Position numbers and translations under genes: made by a program. Positions 32,358 through 40,833 of a stretch of DNA of 64,000 bases are shown piece by piece. Location of the stretch: assembly GCF_902729405.1 (NCBI RefSeq), contig NZ_LR746496.1:4216001-4280000 (forward strand), in the 5' to 3' direction. This DNA is from Acididesulfobacillus acetoxydans (GTDB lineage: Bacteria > Bacillota > Desulfitobacteriia > Desulfitobacteriales > Desulfitobacteriaceae). The notes beneath the pieces are model-generated. The model worked only from the letters and a program-made list of their open reading frames with translations, made no database searches and had not been told where the DNA came from. The number at the start of each line of letters is the position of its first letter. Position 1 is the stretch's first letter.

Positions 32358-35300
32358 CACTCTCTTCTTCCAACTCCCCTTCAATCCCAAGATAAAGTTC
32401 TCTCAGTTCCTCTCTGGTTTGTTCATCCGTTTGCCATAAACCGCGCTGGGCGGCTTCCAGCAGAGTCTCCGCAATCCTTTGCAAGGCCCAGGGGTTTACT
32501 TCCTTCATCCATTCCTGCATCTTTTCATCCAGGGCATACTTTTCCGCATACTTTTGGTACATCCAATCTTCCATAACCGAACTGGTTGCATCCCATTGAT
32601 AACTGTGTGCCACATAATTAGCTAAATCAGCCGCTCCTTTATACCCATGTTCTTTCATTCCCTCAATAAATTTAGGATTGATGGCTTCGCCCCGGAATAG
32701 ACGCTTCATTTCCTCCTGCAGGCTGCGCAGCACGACTTTGTTCCGGTCTGAGCTGTCACCGCAGTACGAACGAGGCACCTCTCCTTTAAGGCTGCGAACA
32801 GCGGCAATCATCCCACCGTGATAGGCATTGTAATCATCCGAACTCAGCATGTGGACTTCACGGTTATCCTCATTTTTGATGGTCACATCCAAGCCGGCCA
32901 GGCGGCGGCTGAACAGTTCCGGCACGAAGACCCCTTTAGCTTGGGCACCATAGGCATATCCGCCCCAGCGCACATAAACTTTGCCCAGATCCGCGATCGT
33001 CTCCCAGTTCTTTGCTTCCAACACAGCCCCGATACCCGCGCCATACGTCCCGGGCGGATCGCTGAAGATACGGTAGGAAGCCTGCTCCCAAGCCGCCAGG
33101 TTATCCATTCCCTGCTTTTCTAGCTCTTCTGCCTCTTGCCTGATATGCTTTCTGACATAATTAATTTCCGGGCCTTCGTCCAAATGGGCTACCTGCTTCA
33201 CGGCCTTATCCATCCAGGTAAAGACCATCGGCAGACTGTCCCGGAAAAATCCGCTAATACGGGCGGTCACATCAAGGCGCGGGCGCTTCAGCTCTTCTAT
33301 GGGGATTGCCTCCAAATCAACCACCCTTTGGCTTCCCCTCTGCCAGACCGGACGCACTCCCAACAGGCAGAGAAACTCGGCCAGGCACTGACCATGGCTG
33401 CGCAGGTTATCCGTAGCAAAGAGCACGATGCCGATGTTTTCCGGATAACGTCCTTCTTCGGCAATATAACGGGCAATCAATTCGTCAGACAGGGTTTTGC
33501 CCATTTCCCAGGCGGCAGGCGTGGGCAAAGTACGGGGATCCACGCCATAGAAATTCCGTCCTGTCGGCAGAATATCCGCCATCCCACTGGTGACAGCCCC
33601 GGCCGGACCGGGTTCAACATATGACCCTTCCAACGCTGCCAAGAGATTCGTGATTTCTTGTCTGGTTTTTTGCAAGCTGGGTACGATCGTGTGACAAATA
33701 TAGCGAGCTATACTCAACAGCTGTTCGCGTAAAGTTGACGACATATGGGCGGTCCAGGGCAATTCAAAGACAGCTTCCGCTTGGTCCAGCGCGAAATCAC
33801 GCTCAGACAGCAGAAGAATAACCTCACGGCTGCGCTCGCGAATTTCATCAATCAGCGCACCATAAGTTCTGCTGCCGTCAGACAGCATCTGGCCGCTTCC
33901 CTCCAGCAATTCGTAATAGTCAAAGCCGTACATCGTCGTCAACGTCTGGGTCAACGAGGGGATGTCCCCATTATCCGGGCGGGTCAGGGCCAATAAGTAT
34001 TCGATCAGGCTCTCGTCTTGTGGCGGACATCCGAGTACATGCAGCCCCACCCGGATCTGCATGTTTTTAATGTCCGTAAGATAGACATGCAGGCGTTGTA
34101 CATATTCTGAAAACGGTTGTTCCGGGTCTGCGGGCACCTCGTCCTCTAAATTGGCCGCTGCCGCCTTCTCCCGGATTAGCGTCATGATAGTCTCCAGGCT
34201 GCCGGGCTGGTTCTGTTGAAAATAACTGTATTCGTCTAAAAGATTTTCCAGTTCAGCCAGTTCATCATACGTTCCCGCTTGGCTCATCGGCGGCGACAGG
34301 TAGCTGATCAAACAGGCGGCAGCACGCCGTTTGGCCTGAATCCCTTCGCCTACAACAGTAAGCCAATAAGGATAGATATTGGGCAAATCGCCAAGAGCCA
34401 AATCTGGATAGCATTGGCGCGAGAGCGCCGCTCCTTTGCCGGGCAGCCATTCCAGAGAACCATGAGTGCCGACGTGAATGACCGCGTCCGCTTGCCAGAT
34501 ATCCCTCAGCCAGTGATAATAAGCCAAATAATGATGGGTCGGCACAGAATCCGGCGAATGATAGATTTTGGCCGGATCTTCACCAAAACCGCGTGGCGGT
34601 TGGACAGTCATAAAGACATTCCCGTTAAGCATCCCCGGAACCAGAAGGTTCCCGTCGTAATGGAACACCTCTCCCGGAGGTGTGCCCCAGTCACGCCTTA
34701 ATTGCTCCTGGGTTTCCTCCGCCAAAGCCGCAAAAAATTTCCGGTATTGCTCTGCACTCAGTTTTCCGTCGGCCTCTTTGATCTGCTTGTCTGTAATATA
34801 GCGACGATCATTGGTCGCGTGCGCCACCAGTTCATTCATAAAGGACCGACTGTCGGCCGGAATATGGTCCACCCGGTAGCCCCGCTCCAGCATCTCCGCC
34901 AGCAAGAGACGGATACTCTCGGGTGAATCGAGCCCCAAGGCACTGCCGATATTCGAATTGGTCGGCGGGTAATTGTGAAAGATGATGCCGATCTTTTTTT
35001 CCCCATTGGCCTTGTACCGTAGTCTCGCCCACTTCTCGGCTTTGCGCACCAGCCGCTGAATGCGCTCCGGAATAGGTAAATACTCCGCGCTGCCGTCTGG
35101 CAGGTGTTCCCGCCCCGCGACCGGCAGGGCATGGATGATGCCGTCAAATTCCGGCATCGTCACGCTGACAGCAATCTCCGTGGCGCTCAGGCCTTCCCGG
35201 CTCTTCTGCCATTCTCCCCGTGAACCGAACAGGGTATAGGCCTGCAAGACCGGCACATTTAAGCGCTCCAAGGCTTTTAGTTCAAGGGCCCTGGTTGTCG

Positions 35301-36069
35301 TCAGAGAAAATTTCAAGGTGTTGATTAGTACGTCAATGGCCGGTACCCCCTCTGCGTAAAAATAGGCAGAGAGGGCCTCGCTCAAGCCGGGGATCCGCAA
35401 TTCCGGGTTGGGGACTCCCGGGCTGAACACCGCCACCGCATTCATCCCTTGCCGTTCGATTTCCTCCACCAGTGCGCTTTGGTAAGCCAAATCCCCCCAG
35501 ACCCATTCGTCACGGTAGAAGAGAATTCCCACCGTCGGCCGGTCCGTACGGCAAAACAGGCGGCGGTATTGCGCGCCGTCAGCAAAGGATTTGTCTGCGT
35601 GAGGGTGGAAAATGCCGTTCCACAGCAGGGGTTGGGGCGGACGATAATCGTCTCCCTCCCGGCCATAAGTCCTATTCAACCACAGCCAAAGGTTACGGTA
35701 ATTGTCCCTTCCACCGTAGGCCAAATATTCCTGTAGGGTTTTGCGTTCCCGCGCTGAAATTCCGCGTTCCCGAACCTCAGCATCCGGTTCGGTGATGAGC
35801 ATGGTATACCGCATTTTGCCGGTCCGCATAAACTCGGCGGCTCTTTTGAGAAAAGGCGTATCCAAACCGCTCCCCATCCAGTTGAAGATGACGAACGCGC
35901 TGGTCAAAAAAGCCGCTTCCCATTCTCCGCCCCAGGTAAGAGAGTCGCTCAGAAACACCACTCGTCCCGGGGGCACTCTGCCCTCTCGTTCCAGACTTCG
36001 GCGCACGCGTTCCAGCATAGCATACTGCCGTTCCATATTGGTGAGAAAAATGATCCCTCCCATTGTCAT
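32344..36069 (-). CDS. cobN: cobaltochelatase subunit CobN-like
   Basis: A 1241-residue CobN/magnesium-chelatase-H family protein, the large subunit that holds the tetrapyrrole during metal insertion. Signature blocks are present: KKIGIIFHNYPPTNSNIGSALGLD (about 360), ADAVIHVGTHGSLEWLPGKG (about 528), SDEL-type and GYKGAADLANYV near the C-terminus. Length matches CobN. The start is ATG 36069 or the better-spaced ATG two codons later, after GTAGGAGAGG. It follows the vitamin B12 ABC ATPase by 20 bases. Whether it inserts cobalt in a cobalt-free corrinoid or another metal cannot be read from sequence; the btu/cbiZ context favours corrinoids. Confidence 0.92.
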   Translation of the reverse strand: MTMGGIIFLTNMERQYAMLERVRRSLEREGRVPPGRVVFLSDSLTWGGEWEAAFLTSAFVIFNWMGSGLDTPFLKRAAEFMRTGKMRYTMLITEPDAEVRERGISARERKTLQEYLAYGGRDNYRNLWLWLNRTYGREGDDYRPPQPLLWNGIFHPHADKSFADGAQYRRLFCRTDRPTVGILFYRDEWVWGDLAYQSALVEEIERQGMNAVAVFSPGVPNPELRIPGLSEALSAYFYAEGVPAIDVLINTLKFSLTTTRALELKALERLNVPVLQAYTLFGSRGEWQKSREGLSATEIAVSVTMPEFDGIIHALPVAGREHLPDGSAEYLPIPERIQRLVRKAEKWARLRYKANGEKKIGIIFHNYPPTNSNIGSALGLDSPESIRLLLAEMLERGYRVDHIPADSRSFMNELVAHATNDRRYITDKQIKEADGKLSAEQYRKFFAALAEETQEQLRRDWGTPPGEVFHYDGNLLVPGMLNGNVFMTVQPPRGFGEDPAKIYHSPDSVPTHHYLAYYHWLRDIWQADAVIHVGTHGSLEWLPGKGAALSRQCYPDLALGDLPNIYPYWLTVVGEGIQAKRRAAACLISYLSPPMSQAGTYDELAELENLLDEYSYFQQNQPGSLETIMTLIREKAAAANLEDEVPADPEQPFSEYVQRLHVYLTDIKNMQIRVGLHVLGCPPQDESLIEYLLALTRPDNGDIPSLTQTLTTMYGFDYYELLEGSGQMLSDGSRTYGALIDEIRERSREVILLLSERDFALDQAEAVFELPWTAHMSSTLREQLLSIARYICHTIVPSLQKTRQEITNLLAALEGSYVEPGPAGAVTSGMADILPTGRNFYGVDPRTLPTPAAWEMGKTLSDELIARYIAEEGRYPENIGIVLFATDNLRSHGQCLAEFLCLLGVRPVWQRGSQRVVDLEAIPIEELKRPRLDVTARISGFFRDSLPMVFTWMDKAVKQVAHLDEGPEINYVRKHIRQEAEELEKQGMDNLAAWEQASYRIFSDPPGTYGAGIGAVLEAKNWETIADLGKVYVRWGGYAYGAQAKGVFVPELFSRRLAGLDVTIKNEDNREVHMLSSDDYNAYHGGMIAAVRSLKGEVPRSYCGDSSDRNKVVLRSLQEEMKRLFRGEAINPKFIEGMKEHGYKGAADLANYVAHSYQWDATSSVMEDWMYQKYAEKYALDEKMQEWMKEVNPWALQRIAETLLEAAQRGLWQTDEQTREELRELYLGIEGELEEESDAPS

Positions 36070-36089
36070 CCTCTCCTACCCGTTCGATC

Positions 36090-37337
36090 TTAACCCATAG
36101 CGGCGGCAGCGGAAGTTGCAGCCTTTTTGCTCTGGCGCCGTCCCTCTTCTCTTTTCAGGTTCGACAGCAGCACACCCGTTGTCGGACAGAAAACCCACTG
36201 GTCTTGATCTTCGCCAAATAAGAAGCGGGCTTCCCTGGGATGGCGCAGGCTGTAGATCGTCCGACCTTGGGCTAAGATTTGCTTGACAAGATCCAGGTTG
36301 CGCCGGTTCTGTGTGCCCAACGGAAAGCCGGCATCCAGGATATACGCCGCTTGGGCGCCGGCAAAAACGGCTCTGTTGAGCGCGGATTTGCTGATCTCCT
36401 CAAAAGGCTTCTCACTGATGACGGTTGCGCCCAGCGCCCGGCCCACATGGTAATCGATATCGTTCTCGGAAATAACTCCGGTACTGAGGCTGAAACCCTG
36501 TTTGTTGAGCAGCCGGTAAACCAAGGCGCCGCTGCCGCCCCCGGCCAAGACAAAAACTCCGGCTCCCCCACCGTTTCTCAGTTCAATACCACCGAGACAA
36601 TTGCTGAAATTAGCACAATCAATATCGTAGAGTTCGGCAACCCTTTCATCGCTTAAAATTTCTTCCGGCGCTCCGGAAGCCAGTATTTTCCCATCTTTGA
36701 CCAGAATGACGAGTTCGCAGCTTTTAAGCGCCATATCCACTTCATGCAAAGAAAGGATGACGGTGATCCCTTTTTCCTGTGTGAGCCGGCGCAAAATAGC
36801 CATCACCTCCAGGCGATGTTTCAGGTCAAGATGGGAAGTCGGTTCATCCAAGATCAGCACTTCCGGCTCCTGCACCAAGGCCCGGGCCATGAGCACTTTT
36901 TGCTTCTCGCCGTCACTCAGTTCATTGAAGTATCTGTCGGCCAGCCTGCCCGCATCGACCAGGCCCAAAGCTTCCCGGGTCTTCTCCCTGTCTTTCCCGG
37001 TCAGGCGGCCGAAAAAATCCGTATAGGGATACCGACCCATCGCGACCAGATCGAAGACCTTAATCAAACCGGGAGAGAGGCGCTCGGTCAGAACCACAGC
37101 CATCGTCTTGGCTAACTCTCGCGGCTCAATCGCGTTAAGATGCTCGCCTTTCAGATAGACGCAGCCTCCCAGCGGCCTCAGCAGCCCGGACAGAGTGCGA
37201 ATGATCGTGGATTTGCCGGAGCCGTTGGGTCCGAGGAGACAGATAAACTGGCCCTTTAAAGCTTCCAAATTGATGTCGCCGACGACCGTTCGGCCGCCAT
37301 AGCCCACAGCTAATTCCTGGGTTTGAATAACACTCAT
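36090..37337 (-). CDS. btuD: cobalamin/iron-siderophore ABC ATPase with extra C-terminal domain
   Basis: ATPase of a BtuFCD-type importer. The first 255 residues carry Walker A GPNGSGKST, signature LSDGEKQKV (about 140), Walker B VLILDEPTSHLD and the switch His. A further 160 residues follow (from about 255: NGGGAGVFVLAGGGSGALVYRLL ... YILDAGFPLGTQNRRN ... ARFLFGEDQDQW), an extra domain with a glycine-rich nucleotide-binding-like start. This is much longer than E. coli BtuD (249 aa). The start has AAAAGGAGG and overlaps btuC by 4 bases. The domain may tie transport to corrinoid handling; that is inference. Confidence 0.88.
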   Translation of the reverse strand: MSVIQTQELAVGYGGRTVVGDINLEALKGQFICLLGPNGSGKSTIIRTLSGLLRPLGGCVYLKGEHLNAIEPRELAKTMAVVLTERLSPGLIKVFDLVAMGRYPYTDFFGRLTGKDREKTREALGLVDAGRLADRYFNELSDGEKQKVLMARALVQEPEVLILDEPTSHLDLKHRLEVMAILRRLTQEKGITVILSLHEVDMALKSCELVILVKDGKILASGAPEEILSDERVAELYDIDCANFSNCLGGIELRNGGGAGVFVLAGGGSGALVYRLLNKQGFSLSTGVISENDIDYHVGRALGATVISEKPFEEISKSALNRAVFAGAQAAYILDAGFPLGTQNRRNLDLVKQILAQGRTIYSLRHPREARFLFGEDQDQWVFCPTTGVLLSNLKREEGRRQSKKAATSAAAAMG

Positions 37338-38386
37338 AGGCTCGTCCTCCTTTTCATGAGCAGACTGATGACGATAGGTGCCCCCAGCAAAGAGGTGATG
37401 GCACTGATAGGCAGTTCTATCGGAGAAAAGCTGATCCGGGCCAACAGATCACATAAGGCAGTGACCGTCGCCCCCAGGAGAATTGAGGCCGGAATAAGGA
37501 TCTTATTGTCCGAAGTACCTAAGATCAACCGCGCCAGATGCGGGCTGGCCAGACCGATGAAAGCCACGGGCCCGGCAAAAGCCGTCACCAAAGCGGTCAG
37601 GGCGCTGGAAATCAGGACCGTGCTAATCCGTAATTTCTTGATATTGACCCCCATACTTTGAGCATAATCCTCTCCCAACAACAGGGCATTGAGCGGTTTG
37701 CTGAGAAGGTAGGCCGCAGCCAGCAAAACCCCGCCCGCCGGCGCCAAGATTTCCACTTCACCCCAGTCGAAACCGGAAAAGCTGCCCAAAGTCCAGAGGA
37801 TAAAATTATGCAGATTTTCCTTTTCGGCAAAAGTCATGAGGATGTTGACGACGGCACTGCAGAGGTAACCGATCATTAAACCGATCACCAGCAAAGTCAC
37901 CGCACTTTTGACCCGCTGGGCAATCGCCATGACCAGGGCTACGACTGCTAAGGCACCGATCAGGGCGGCCAGTGTGACCAAGAAGGGTGAGACAGACCCC
38001 ATCCCCAGGCTGAATCCTGTCAGCATCAGAAGGGCGACGACCAGGGTGGCGCCGGAAGAAACTCCCAACACATAAGGGTCCACAATAGGATTGCGAAAGA
38101 AGATCTGCAAGAGCAGTCCGCTGACCGCCAGGGCCGCTCCCCCGAAAACAGCCGCCAAAGCCCGCGGCAAACGGATGTCCAAGATCACCGTTTTGTCCAC
38201 AGCATGATTTCCCTGGCCGAATAAGACCTGACACAGGTCCTTTAAAGGGATTGAAACCGAGCCGAGCGTGATGCTCAAAACCAGAGAGATAACCAGCAAA
38301 AGTCCAAACAGACTGAGCAAATAGGAAGGGTTACGCCTCATCTTACGTGAAAAACCGGACAAACCCCTTTGAACCACTTTTGCCAC
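37334..38386 (-). CDS. btuC: cobalamin ABC transporter permease (FecCD/BtuC family)
   Basis: A 350-residue membrane protein of the BtuC/FhuB/FecCD family with about ten helices. It carries LCQVLFG and RLPRALAAVFGGAALAVSGLLLQIFFRNP near the N-terminus and GLASPHLARLILG (about 285), the loop that meets the ATPase. The GTG start lacks a good ribosome binding site; the later ATG 48 bases in is an alternative. It lies between btuF and btuD, with a 4-base overlap to the latter, and is under the cobalamin riboswitch 2 kb upstream. Confidence 0.92.
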   Translation of the reverse strand: MAKVVQRGLSGFSRKMRRNPSYLLSLFGLLLVISLVLSITLGSVSIPLKDLCQVLFGQGNHAVDKTVILDIRLPRALAAVFGGAALAVSGLLLQIFFRNPIVDPYVLGVSSGATLVVALLMLTGFSLGMGSVSPFLVTLAALIGALAVVALVMAIAQRVKSAVTLLVIGLMIGYLCSAVVNILMTFAEKENLHNFILWTLGSFSGFDWGEVEILAPAGGVLLAAAYLLSKPLNALLLGEDYAQSMGVNIKKLRISTVLISSALTALVTAFAGPVAFIGLASPHLARLILGTSDNKILIPASILLGATVTALCDLLARISFSPIELPISAITSLLGAPIVISLLMKRRTSL

Positions 38387-38520
38387 CGTTCTTATACGTT
38401 CACTTGCATCAGTGGACGATTCACCTTTCTGTTGCGGTTAGAGTAGACTCCGCTTTGAGCGCAATTGTTCGCGGTAGTCCGTGTTCGGGAATGAGTCAGT
38501 CTCTGGGATTGTAGCAGCCT

Positions 38521-39651
38521 CTAGGATTGTGGCAGCTTCATAAACTCTTTCAACTGCCTGCCAGGAAAGAGATGGGGATGAAAGATCTCCGCCAAATCCC
38601 CAATCACCTCGGCCGTCTTATCCAGTGACTGGAAATACCAGGGTTGATAACACCACACTTTTCCCTGTCTGAGTGTGGGAAAACCCGCCAGAACCGGGGA
38701 CTGCTTGCTGATGTCAGCGATGGATGTCACTCCATAATCCGGCATTGTGTCGGAAATGTAGACATTGGCTTCTTTACCCTTGGCGTAATACTCTTCCAGC
38801 GTGATGGGCACACTGCCTGTCCCTTTGAGGTTTTTAAAGAGATAATCACCCCCGGCCAGCGCGATCATTTTGGCGGCATAAGAATCTCCCCCCGGCACAT
38901 AGGCCTTGCCTTGATAGATCATCCCCCATAAGACTTTGGGTTTGTCTTTGTCCCCGGCCACTTTCTCCTTAATCGCGGAGACTTTTTGCACCGCCTGAGC
39001 AAAAAACTGATCCGCTTGTTGTCCCTTCCCGTAAAAAGCAGCGATAAACTTGATCCACTCCAATCTGCCCAAGGGATCGCTTTCCAGCCAACTGTTGTCA
39101 ACGGCCACCGGGATCTTAAGTTCCTCCAATTTCTTTAAGGTCTGGACATCTCCCGATGTCCCGGTGCTCATAAAGACCAGGTCCGGTTTCAAAGCGACGA
39201 TTTTGCCGTAAGCCAACGGTCCCATCCCGGCACCGCCACCCACCATTTGAATTTTGCCGCTCGCCATTCCCTCTTTAACCGGATTGATATACCAGTGCTT
39301 TTTGTCCACCGTGACTCCGATAATGCTGCCCAATTCGCCCAAAGGCCTCAGGAAAGCGGCCTCCGTCGTGGAAACTGCCACGACGCGTTTGACCGGGGTG
39401 TAAATTGTGGGCAGATTTTTGTAGGCACTGGGTGCTTGTTGGCCCCGCGGCACCAAAAGCAAGGTCCGTCCCTCACCGTCCGTTACCTCTTGGCAGCCGC
39501 CGGCGACATTCTCGATCTTAAACCCTTTGGCATATTCGAGCCTAACGGCGCCTGTTTCCGCCACCTTTTGTGCTGTAGCACAGCCTGCGAGCAAAAGCAG
39601 AGACAGTAATATGGTCATGACGGAAAAGAGTTTCCTCTGAGATTTGGACAT
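38521..39651 (-). CDS. btuF: corrinoid-binding lipoprotein (BtuF/FepB type)
   Basis: Substrate-binding lipoprotein of the importer. It has a lipoprotein signal (VMTILLSLLLLAGC, Cys at about 24) and the periplasmic-binding-protein fold of the BtuF/TroA kind: RVVAVSTTEAAFLRPLGELGSIIGV, KPDLVFMSTGTSGD and the FPTLRQGKVWCYQPWYF block near residue 335. ATG 39651 follows GAGAGGAG by 11 bases; an in-frame ATG at 39705 has none. It is the first transport gene of the leftward unit. The ligand could be cobalamin, cobinamide or another corrinoid. Confidence 0.88.
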   Translation of the reverse strand: MSKSQRKLFSVMTILLSLLLLAGCATAQKVAETGAVRLEYAKGFKIENVAGGCQEVTDGEGRTLLLVPRGQQAPSAYKNLPTIYTPVKRVVAVSTTEAAFLRPLGELGSIIGVTVDKKHWYINPVKEGMASGKIQMVGGGAGMGPLAYGKIVALKPDLVFMSTGTSGDVQTLKKLEELKIPVAVDNSWLESDPLGRLEWIKFIAAFYGKGQQADQFFAQAVQKVSAIKEKVAGDKDKPKVLWGMIYQGKAYVPGGDSYAAKMIALAGGDYLFKNLKGTGSVPITLEEYYAKGKEANVYISDTMPDYGVTSIADISKQSPVLAGFPTLRQGKVWCYQPWYFQSLDKTAEVIGDLAEIFHPHLFPGRQLKEFMKLPQS

Positions 39652-39747
39652 AAACGTTAAAACTCCTCTCAAAAATTGATACTTTAAGAAAGATATTCCA
39701 TCCATTGCACTTCAGCGCGATAGCATTCGTTAAAGGCTAAGTGCTTT

Positions 39748-39815
39748 CGACGAAAGTGTCCACTGGACACTTTTGCCGAAGTCTCAATGTTCAGCTTAAG
39801 CTGAACGAGTTCACT
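39748..39815 (+). repeat. two-hairpin dispersed repeat, full copy
   Basis: Stem 1 is AAGTGTCC/GGACACTT (loop ACT), stem 2 is GTTCAGCTTAAGCTGAAC, tail GAGTTCACTT. It lies between the small coiled-coil gene and btuF, inside the presumed operon. A stem on the coding transcript here could change mRNA processing or partial termination. Confidence 0.8.
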
Positions 39816-39851
39816 TGGCCATTTCACTTTGCAATTTTAAAAAGGCCGCAT

Positions 39852-40091
39852 CTAATTGGACTGAGCCCTTCTGCGTCTGGAATTCCCCGCAGAAGTCAAT
39901 TTTCCCGCTATAGTACATTGGCTTTGCCTACAGGCCAATTCTTCAAGCTCGTCTTCGACATCCATCAACCGCACCAGCCAATGAATTCGCTGCTCCTTGT
40001 CCACTTTGTATTTACCCAGGATTTCTCCCCGCACCTCAAGCAACGCTTGTCTGCGCTCTGCCATCTCTCGTTTCTTGTCTAAGGATTTCAC
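39852..40091 (-). CDS. small coiled-coil protein, 79 aa, first gene after the cobalamin riboswitch
   Basis: A charged helical protein (KSLDKKREMAERRQALLEVRGE ... LVRLMDVEDELEELA) with a basic C-terminus. The core LV-LMD-(V/I)-(E/D)-DE-EE matches the 66-residue protein at 15130. The GTG start has AAGGAGGAGG 9 bases upstream. It is the first frame after the riboswitch terminator and therefore under cobalamin control. I do not know a function; a regulator or chaperone-like partner for corrinoid uptake would be conjecture. Confidence 0.7.
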   Translation of the reverse strand: MKSLDKKREMAERRQALLEVRGEILGKYKVDKEQRIHWLVRLMDVEDELEELACRQSQCTIAGKLTSAGNSRRRRAQSN

Positions 40092-40121
40092 CCGTTATGC
40101 CTCCTCCTTTACGAAAGAACC

Positions 40122-40158
40122 CCAAAAAACCCTTTACAGAATACCTGTAAAGGGTTTT
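40122..40158 (-). terminator. intrinsic terminator of the cobalamin riboswitch
   Basis: On the minus strand CCCTTTACAG and CTGTAAAGGG pair around GTATT, followed by TTTTTT. It lies between the aptamer and the start at 40091, so it is the expression platform. Confidence 0.9.
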
Positions 40159-40179
40159 GCCTTGCCCGCCTAGCCGGAT

Positions 40180-40412
40180 CGTTGGTCACCCGGCGAAAGC
40201 AACACCTCCCCTATCTTCCGTAGGTATCTGTGCTGTTCCGGAGCGAGCAGGTCTCCTGGCTTAAGTTCATCGCTGCCTTACGTCTTCCCGGTTTTACCCA
40301 GTGACACTATGTAAGGCCGCTCACTATCACAGTGGCGGGACCGCGTCAGATTTTAACTGACTTCCCTTTTTCAATACTTTCCCCTTGAGAAAGTATACTC
40401 GCGCCGCATCTA
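40180..40412 (-). promoter_or_regulatory. cobalamin riboswitch
   Basis: The conserved aptamer parts occur in order on the minus strand: GGGAAGTC, CCCGCCACTGTGA (40340s), CCGGGAAGACGTAAGGC, and the B12 box AGCCAGGAGACCTGC (40247-40261). The long P13-type arm and a terminator follow. It should shut off the btuFCD-cobN unit when cobalamin is plentiful. Confidence 0.93.
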
Positions 40413-40456
40413 TTGAGTTTTCGTACTTTTAGGTTAACACAGTGGCACAGGGCTTG

Positions 40457-40750
40457 TCAATCCTCACCTTGTGTTCCTGTGTTCCCGAAGTGTTTGTCAC
40501 ATGATCGAAACATTGTCAGAGCTTCAAGAAGGGCCGCCCGAGAACCAACATTGTGAGCATCGTCTCTCATGCGATCATGCGGTCCTAACAGGCGGCAATA
40601 CATAATGAAGAGAAGGTATATTATTAGATTCTGCCAAGTGAATCTAATAACCAAAGTAAGAAAGTATTGAGCACTGAGAATCGCCACTGTAAACCCTCGG
40701 TATGTCCCGTTGGGGTCTAAACAGAAAAACAAAAGCCCATGAAAATTCAT
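40457..40750 (-). CDS. hypothetical membrane protein, 97 aa
   Basis: Unrecognised. It has one or two hydrophobic stretches (GFTVAILSAQYFLTLVI and LIIYLLFIMYC) followed by a polar tail. Its ATG overlaps the stop (ATGA) of the tiny frame at 40747, which in turn overlaps the cbiM stop, so the three would be coupled. The position after cbiM is where cbiN or cbiQ would be expected, and the hydrophobic half could be a broken CbiQ start, but the match is too weak to claim. It ends just upstream of the cobalamin riboswitch on the same strand. Confidence 0.4.
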   Translation of the reverse strand: MNFHGLLFFCLDPNGTYRGFTVAILSAQYFLTLVIRFTWQNLIIYLLFIMYCRLLGPHDRMRDDAHNVGSRAALLEALTMFRSCDKHFGNTGTQGED

Positions 40751-40833
40751 TCCGCATCCTGACGCCGTAAGACCTCCATGGCCTCTTCCTTCTGCTTGAT
40801 TCTATTCGCTTTTTTGCCGGATATCCGGCTCAT
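40747..40833 (-). CDS. possible 28-residue peptide coupled to cbiM
   Basis: A short basic frame (MSRISGKKANRIKQKEEAME...) whose ATG overlaps the TGA of cbiM and whose TGA overlaps the ATG of the next frame. The two ATGA junctions are suggestive; the peptide has no known relatives to me. It may instead be part of a decayed gene. Confidence 0.3.
   Translation of the reverse strand: MSRISGKKANRIKQKEEAMEVLRRQDAE

Noticed and set aside
40457-40833. Intact cbiN or cbiQ after cbiM
   Set aside because: The two short coupled frames lack the motifs of either protein; kept only as low-confidence hypothetical genes.
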